From: Rhodanobacter lindaniclasticus | GTDB taxonomy: Bacteria; Pseudomonadota; Gammaproteobacteria; Xanthomonadales; Rhodanobacteraceae | Length of the DNA stretch: 41,105 nucleotides | Assembly (NCBI RefSeq): GCF_004799035.1 | Contig: NZ_MWIO01000078.1 | Coordinates: 1 to 41,105, forward strand | Reading direction: 5' to 3' | Part shown: positions 36,249 to 41,105 of the stretch, piece by piece | How positions within the stretch are numbered: position 1 is the stretch's first letter | Layout: every line of letters begins with the position of its first letter | The notes under the pieces: generated by a model | The model's database searches: none | What the model was told of the DNA's origin: nothing | The model's input: the letters and a program-made list of their open reading frames with translations, nothing else | Program-made: the position numbers and the translations under genes

Positions 36249-36427
36249 ACATCCTGCTGGTGCTGATCCCGGTCACCCTGGTGGTGATCGGCGTCGCCGT
36301 GGCATTGTTCTTCTGGGCCGTGAACCACCAGCAATTCGATGACCTCGACAGCCCCGGCGTGCTGCCGCTGATGGACGATTCGCCCGAGCCGGCCGAAGCC
36401 CCCGAGGACCCATCCACGCCCCCGTAG
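36245..36427 (+). CDS. ccoS: cbb3-type oxidase maturation protein CcoS
   Basis: CcoS is a small membrane protein needed to put cofactors into cbb3 oxidase. The 60 residues have one helix (ILLVLIPVTLVVIGVAVALFFWAV) followed by the family motif NHQQFDDLDSPGVLPLMDD and an acidic, proline-rich tail. ATG at 36245 overlaps the ccoI stop. The TAG stop (36425-36427) belongs to repeat element D, so the tail may have been fixed by that insertion. It ends the operon. Confidence 0.93.
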   Translation: MNILLVLIPVTLVVIGVAVALFFWAVNHQQFDDLDSPGVLPLMDDSPEPAEAPEDPSTPP

Positions 36428-36508
36428 GAGCCCGCTCGCGGGCGATGCTCCTGTGCCGGGATTCGGGAACTGCAAAAGCCGGAAGCATCGCCCGCGAGCG
36501 GGCTCTAC
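36424..36508. repeat. REP-like inverted-repeat element, copy D
   Basis: The left arm GTAGGAGCCCGCTCGCGGGC (from 36424) and the right arm GCATCGCCCGCGAGCGGGCT, ending CTAC at 36508, face each other as in copies B and C. The right end has CTCTAC in place of CTCCTAC, a one-base loss. The GTAG head provides the ccoS stop codon. It lies in the convergent gap between the cco operon and the acetyl-CoA hydrolase gene and may also act as a transcription barrier. Confidence 0.8.
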
Positions 36509-36527
36509 AAGTGGCAACGCGTCCGGC

Positions 36528-36598
36528 GTGGGGCGGGCACCGCCCGCCGCCCCTGCGCGACACCGACGACAAGAGCCGGCGGGCGGCGCCCGCCCTAC
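36528..36598. repeat. REP-like inverted-repeat element, second sequence type, copy F
   Basis: The left arm GTGGGGCGGGCACCGCCCGC (from 36528) and the right arm GCCGGCGGGCGGCGCCCGCC followed by CTAC, ending at 36598, are the same type as copy E. On the minus strand the right end reads GTAGGGCGGGC and supplies the TAG stop (36595-36597) of the acetyl-CoA hydrolase gene. It lies 20 bases from copy D, so two element types stand side by side. Confidence 0.75.
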
Positions 36599-38538
36599 GG
36601 TCGCTGGCGCAGCGCGGCTTGCAGCAGGCGTCGCTGCACGCGCTCCGACAATCCTTTCGGCGTATCCAGCCCCATCCGCGCCAGGGCCGCGCCTTCATCC
36701 TCGGCCGCTTCGCCGGGACGCACCGCCGCGCGCAGCACTTGCCAGCGGCCGCGCCAGTGGCTGCTGCAGGACTGCAGCCATTCCAGCGCCGGCAGCAGGC
36801 GCTGCTCGACCTCGTCGAAATCGCTGCCGAACGGGAACACCGGCAGCTGACCCTTGCGCCGGAACGGCGCCAGCGATTCGTGCAGGGCATCGGGCTGATG
36901 CCGGCGCCACGCGTCCGGTATGGCGAAATCCGCCGCCAGCTTGCCGTGCGATTTCGCCTCCGCGCACAACGCGTCGAGAAACCGCGCGTCGCAGATCGAC
37001 AGCATCGCCTCGATGCATTCGCTGTCGCTCTTGCCGCGCAAATCGGCAACGCCGTATTCGGTGACCACGATGTCGCGCAGGTGGCGCGGGATCGTGGTCT
37101 GGCCGTAGCCCCAGCGGATCGTGCTCTCGATGCCGCCGCGATGGCGACGGGTGGCGCGCAGCAGCAGCACCGAGCGCGCGCCCGGCAGTTCGTGCGCCAT
37201 CGCCACGAAGTTGTACTGGCCGCCGACGCCGCTGACCACCGCGCCATCTTCCAGCGTGTCGGACATCGCCGCACCGAGCAGGGTCGCCATCATGCAGGTG
37301 TTGAAGAAACGCGCGTCGCGCCGCTGCAGCGCGGCCAATGCCTGGTGGTCACCGTACAGCTGGTTGACGTTGGACACCGCACACATGTCGATCGCGTCCG
37401 GATCGCTCGCCTCGGTGGCGGCCAGCCATTCGTACAGGTCACGCGAACCGAGGAAGAATGCGCCGCGCAGGTAATGGCCGCCGGGCGTGGCCGGGTTCAG
37501 CCGGCCGGACAGCGAGGCCCGTTCCAGCGCGAGGTTGTCCCAGCTGCGCCGCTTCAGGATGCCGCCGCGCTGCAGGTGCATGAAGCCGTCCATCACCATC
37601 TCGCTGGCGCCGTACAAGCCGGTCTTGAATGGCGCGAGGCCGCCGAGCACGCCGGCCTGCGCGTGCGTGCTGCCGGCCGGATCCAGCGCCACCAGCATGC
37701 AGCGCCACGCGGTGTTCTGCTGCTGGCGCAGCATCAAGGCCTTGACCAGTGCGTCGGACAGCGCACCGATGCCGATCTGCAGGCAACCGCCATCGCGCAC
37801 CAGGGTGCTGGCATGCAGGCCGATCGCGTACTCGGCCAGGTCGATCGGCAACCGCGGCAGCGCGAACAGGCGCGGCGAGGATTCCGGATGCAGCTCCACG
37901 TCGAAATAATCCGCCGGCACCTCGGCATCGCCGCCCAGCCACGGCAGGTCGGGATGCACCACCGCCACGCACAGCGGCCGCCGCGCACCGGCCAGCTGCA
38001 CCTGGCGCAGGAAATCCAGGGTCAGGTCGGGATTGCACGAGAGGCTGTAGCGCACGCCGTCTGCGGTTTCGCGCCGCGCCACCAGCTGCACCAACAGGTT
38101 GATGTCCTGCACCGCCAGGTCGCGCGCCACGTGGGTGTAATTCTGGCTGATGTAGTTGCGCTGCGCACTGGCCGAATGCAGCAGCGCGCCACTTTGCAGG
38201 TAGAACTCGTGTACCACGACGTTTGGCGGCAGGGCGTCGCGTGCCTGGTCAAGGGCGTACTGCGGGTCGACCGCATCGGCGCCGAAGTGACGTTCCAGGA
38301 ACGGCTGCAGGAAGCGCCGCTGCAACCCCGCCTTCGGCTGCGGCCGGGTCAGCGACAGCGCGGTGTACAGGCGCATCGAACGGGTCGGGTCGCCCGCGGT
38401 GAGCCGGTACAACGCGTTGAGCAGGCCGTGCGGCTTGCCCAGGCCCAGCGGCGCGGCGATGCGCAGGTCGGGCCCCAGCGCATCGGCGAGGTCGTGGGCA
38501 CAAGCGTCGGTGTCGCTGTGGCGCGGCTTGGCGGGCAT
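36595..38538 (-). CDS. Acetyl-CoA hydrolase/transferase family protein, long form
   Basis: Members of this family move CoA between acetyl-CoA and acids such as succinate, or hydrolyse it. The 647-residue protein has the class I CoA-transferase layout. An N-terminal part (DLRIAAPLGLGKPHGLLNALYRL) is followed by DGGCLQIGIGALSDALVKAL and the C-terminal domain with MCAVSNVNQLYG, GAVVSGVGGQYNFVAMAHELPGARSVLLL and IVVTEYGVADLRGKSDSE. It is longer than the usual 430-500 residues through additions in the middle and at the end. ATG at 38538 is chosen because the frame to 38580 adds a non-family stretch. It is divergent from the phospholipase D gene, and its stop lies in repeat F. The exact acyl substrate is unknown. 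Confidence 0.9.
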   Translation of the reverse strand: MPAKPRHSDTDACAHDLADALGPDLRIAAPLGLGKPHGLLNALYRLTAGDPTRSMRLYTALSLTRPQPKAGLQRRFLQPFLERHFGADAVDPQYALDQARDALPPNVVVHEFYLQSGALLHSASAQRNYISQNYTHVARDLAVQDINLLVQLVARRETADGVRYSLSCNPDLTLDFLRQVQLAGARRPLCVAVVHPDLPWLGGDAEVPADYFDVELHPESSPRLFALPRLPIDLAEYAIGLHASTLVRDGGCLQIGIGALSDALVKALMLRQQQNTAWRCMLVALDPAGSTHAQAGVLGGLAPFKTGLYGASEMVMDGFMHLQRGGILKRRSWDNLALERASLSGRLNPATPGGHYLRGAFFLGSRDLYEWLAATEASDPDAIDMCAVSNVNQLYGDHQALAALQRRDARFFNTCMMATLLGAAMSDTLEDGAVVSGVGGQYNFVAMAHELPGARSVLLLRATRRHRGGIESTIRWGYGQTTIPRHLRDIVVTEYGVADLRGKSDSECIEAMLSICDARFLDALCAEAKSHGKLAADFAIPDAWRRHQPDALHESLAPFRRKGQLPVFPFGSDFDEVEQRLLPALEWLQSCSSHWRGRWQVLRAAVRPGEAAEDEGAALARMGLDTPKGLSERVQRRLLQAALRQRP

Positions 38539-38602
38539 CGCCCGATCATGCCAGAAGCCGCCGCCACGGCGTATCGACATCCCCTTCGCCTACACTGGAT
38601 GC

Positions 38603-40075
<1,473 letters not shown>

Positions 40076-40153
40076 GACATTTGTTCTGATTCGCCTTCCA
40101 AGCAGATGTTTTTTCACGACTTCACCGTGGCGGCATGCTAGGCTCGTCGCCCC

Positions 40154-41105
40154 ATGTCCGTCCCCGACAACCTCGCACCGCATCATGTGCTGACCCCCAG
40201 CTCGCTCAACCGGCTGGTACGCGACCTGCTGGGCGACGCGCTGCCGCAGGTGTGGATCGAAGGCGAGCTGTCCAACGTGGCGAAGCCGGCCTCGGGCCAC
40301 CTCTACTTCACGCTGAAGGACAGCGGCGCGCAGGTGCGCTGCGCGATGTTCAAGATGAAAGCCTCCATGCTGCGCTTTCGCCCGGTCGACGGCATGCAGG
40401 TGTTGCTGCGCGCCAAGGTCGGCCTGTACGAACCGCGCGGCGAGTTCCAGCTGGTCGCCGAATACATGGAGCCGGCCGGCGAAGGCGCGCTGCAGCGGGA
40501 GTTTGAGCAACTCAAGGCGCGACTGGATGCGGAAGGCCTGTTCGATCCGGCACGCAAGCGCGCGCTGCCCGTCTATGCGCGTCGCATCGGCGTGATCACC
40601 TCGGCCACCGGCGCGGCCGTGCGCGACGTGCTGAGCGTGCTGGCGCGGCGTTGGCCGCTGGCCGACGTGGAAGTGCTGCCGGTACCGGTGCAGGGTCGCG
40701 AAGCGCCGCCGGCGATCGTGGCGATGCTGCGCAAGGCCTCTGCCAGCGCACGCCACGACGTGCTGCTGCTCACCCGCGGCGGCGGCTCGCTGGAAGACCT
40801 GTGGGCGTTCAACGACGAAACGGTGGCGCGCGCAATCCACGCCAGCGCCATACCGGTGGTGTCGGCGGTCGGCCACGAGATCGACTTCAGCATCGCCGAT
40901 TTCGTCGCCGACCTGCGCGCGCCCACGCCCTCGGCCGCTGCCGAACTGCTGGTGCCCGACGCGGTAGCCGTCGGCCGCCACCTGCAGCAGTTGCAACAAC
41001 GCCTGACCACGCTGCAGCAGCGCCAACTCCAGGCACGCGCGCAGCGACTCGACCACGCGCTGGTGCGGCTGCAGGCCCAGCGCCCGCAGGCGCGCCTGCA
41101 ACGCG
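40154..41105 (+). CDS. xseA: Exodeoxyribonuclease VII large subunit, 5' part
   Basis: XseA is the catalytic subunit of exonuclease VII, which degrades single-stranded DNA together with XseB. The window ends after 317 codons of a protein usually about 450 residues long. Visible are the N-terminal OB fold ([31 protein letters not shown]), the linker [23 protein letters not shown], and the catalytic core ([67 protein letters not shown]). The glutamine-rich coiled coil then begins. ATG at 40154 gives [19 protein letters not shown], the expected start. Only a weak promoter is visible in the 78-base gap before it. Confidence 0.97.
   Translation, partial: MSVPDNLAPHHVLTPSSLNRLVRDLLGDALPQVWIEGELSNVAKPASGHLYFTLKDSGAQVRCAMFKMKASMLRFRPVDGMQVLLRAKVGLYEPRGEFQLVAEYMEPAGEGALQREFEQLKARLDAEGLFDPARKRALPVYARRIGVITSATGAAVRDVLSVLARRWPLADVEVLPVPVQGREAPPAIVAMLRKASASARHDVLLLTRGGGSLEDLWAFNDETVARAIHASAIPVVSAVGHEIDFSIADFVADLRAPTPSAAAELLVPDAVAVGRHLQQLQQRLTTLQQRQLQARAQRLDHALVRLQAQRPQARLQR

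Overview
The window is about 41 kb of high-GC gammaproteobacterial chromosome, most likely from the Xanthomonadales (a Rhodanobacter-like organism). This is inferred from protein style, the dominance of TGA stops, and gene order. The blocks serS-rarA and lolA-ftsK-ald-trxB, with aat just beyond, match the arrangement trxB-lrp-ftsK-lolA-rarA-serS known from E. coli. Here ald stands where lrp would be, and an accessory block of about 11 kb splits lolA from rarA.

Region 1 (1-5.2 kb) is an accessory defence and toxin area. It holds the 3' half of a type I specificity gene (hsdS) with an in-frame stop at the window edge, a minus-strand pair of an unknown protein and a PIN-domain protein, a complete hsdM with two strong palindromes in its leader, a YefM-YoeB toxin-antitoxin pair with its paired TGTACA operator, and a single-domain HD hydrolase of the ppGpp-hydrolase type. 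It ends at a tRNA-Ser(UGA) gene. Region 2 (5.4-9.3 kb) is core: a small membrane protein overlapping serS, serS, a second membrane protein, and rarA. Region 3 (9.5-20.2 kb) is the insertion. It carries a large periplasmic-sensor diguanylate cyclase, a small ribbon-helix-helix regulator whose palindrome lies in its own promoter, and a six-gene operon hyfBCEFGI. The large subunit HyfG of that operon has lost three of the four cysteines that hold the NiFe site. The complex is therefore not a classical hydrogenase-4 but resembles the poorly understood energy-converting-hydrogenase-related (Ehr) group. It is the most interesting system here.

Region 4 (20.3-30.3 kb) is core housekeeping: lolA, ftsK, ald, trxB, a COG3146-type acyltransferase coupled to aat, an HD-GYP phosphodiesterase, yjdM and ispG. 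Region 5 (30.4-36.4 kb) is a cbb3 oxidase operon ccoNOQP-(ccoH-like)-ccoI-ccoS behind an FNR/Anr-type anaerobox. Most of its genes overlap by 4 bases. CcoI lacks the N-terminal metal-binding CxxC, and the CcoH-like protein is very short. Region 6 (36.5-41.1 kb) holds a long acetyl-CoA hydrolase/transferase, a cardiolipin-synthase-like phospholipase D protein, and the 5' part of xseA.

Six intergenic inverted-repeat elements of two sequence types, mostly headed GTAG or GTGG like RAYT-associated REP elements, are scattered through the core regions. In four cases the element supplies the TAG stop codon of the neighbouring gene. I saw no CRISPR array, rRNA, transposase or phage module.
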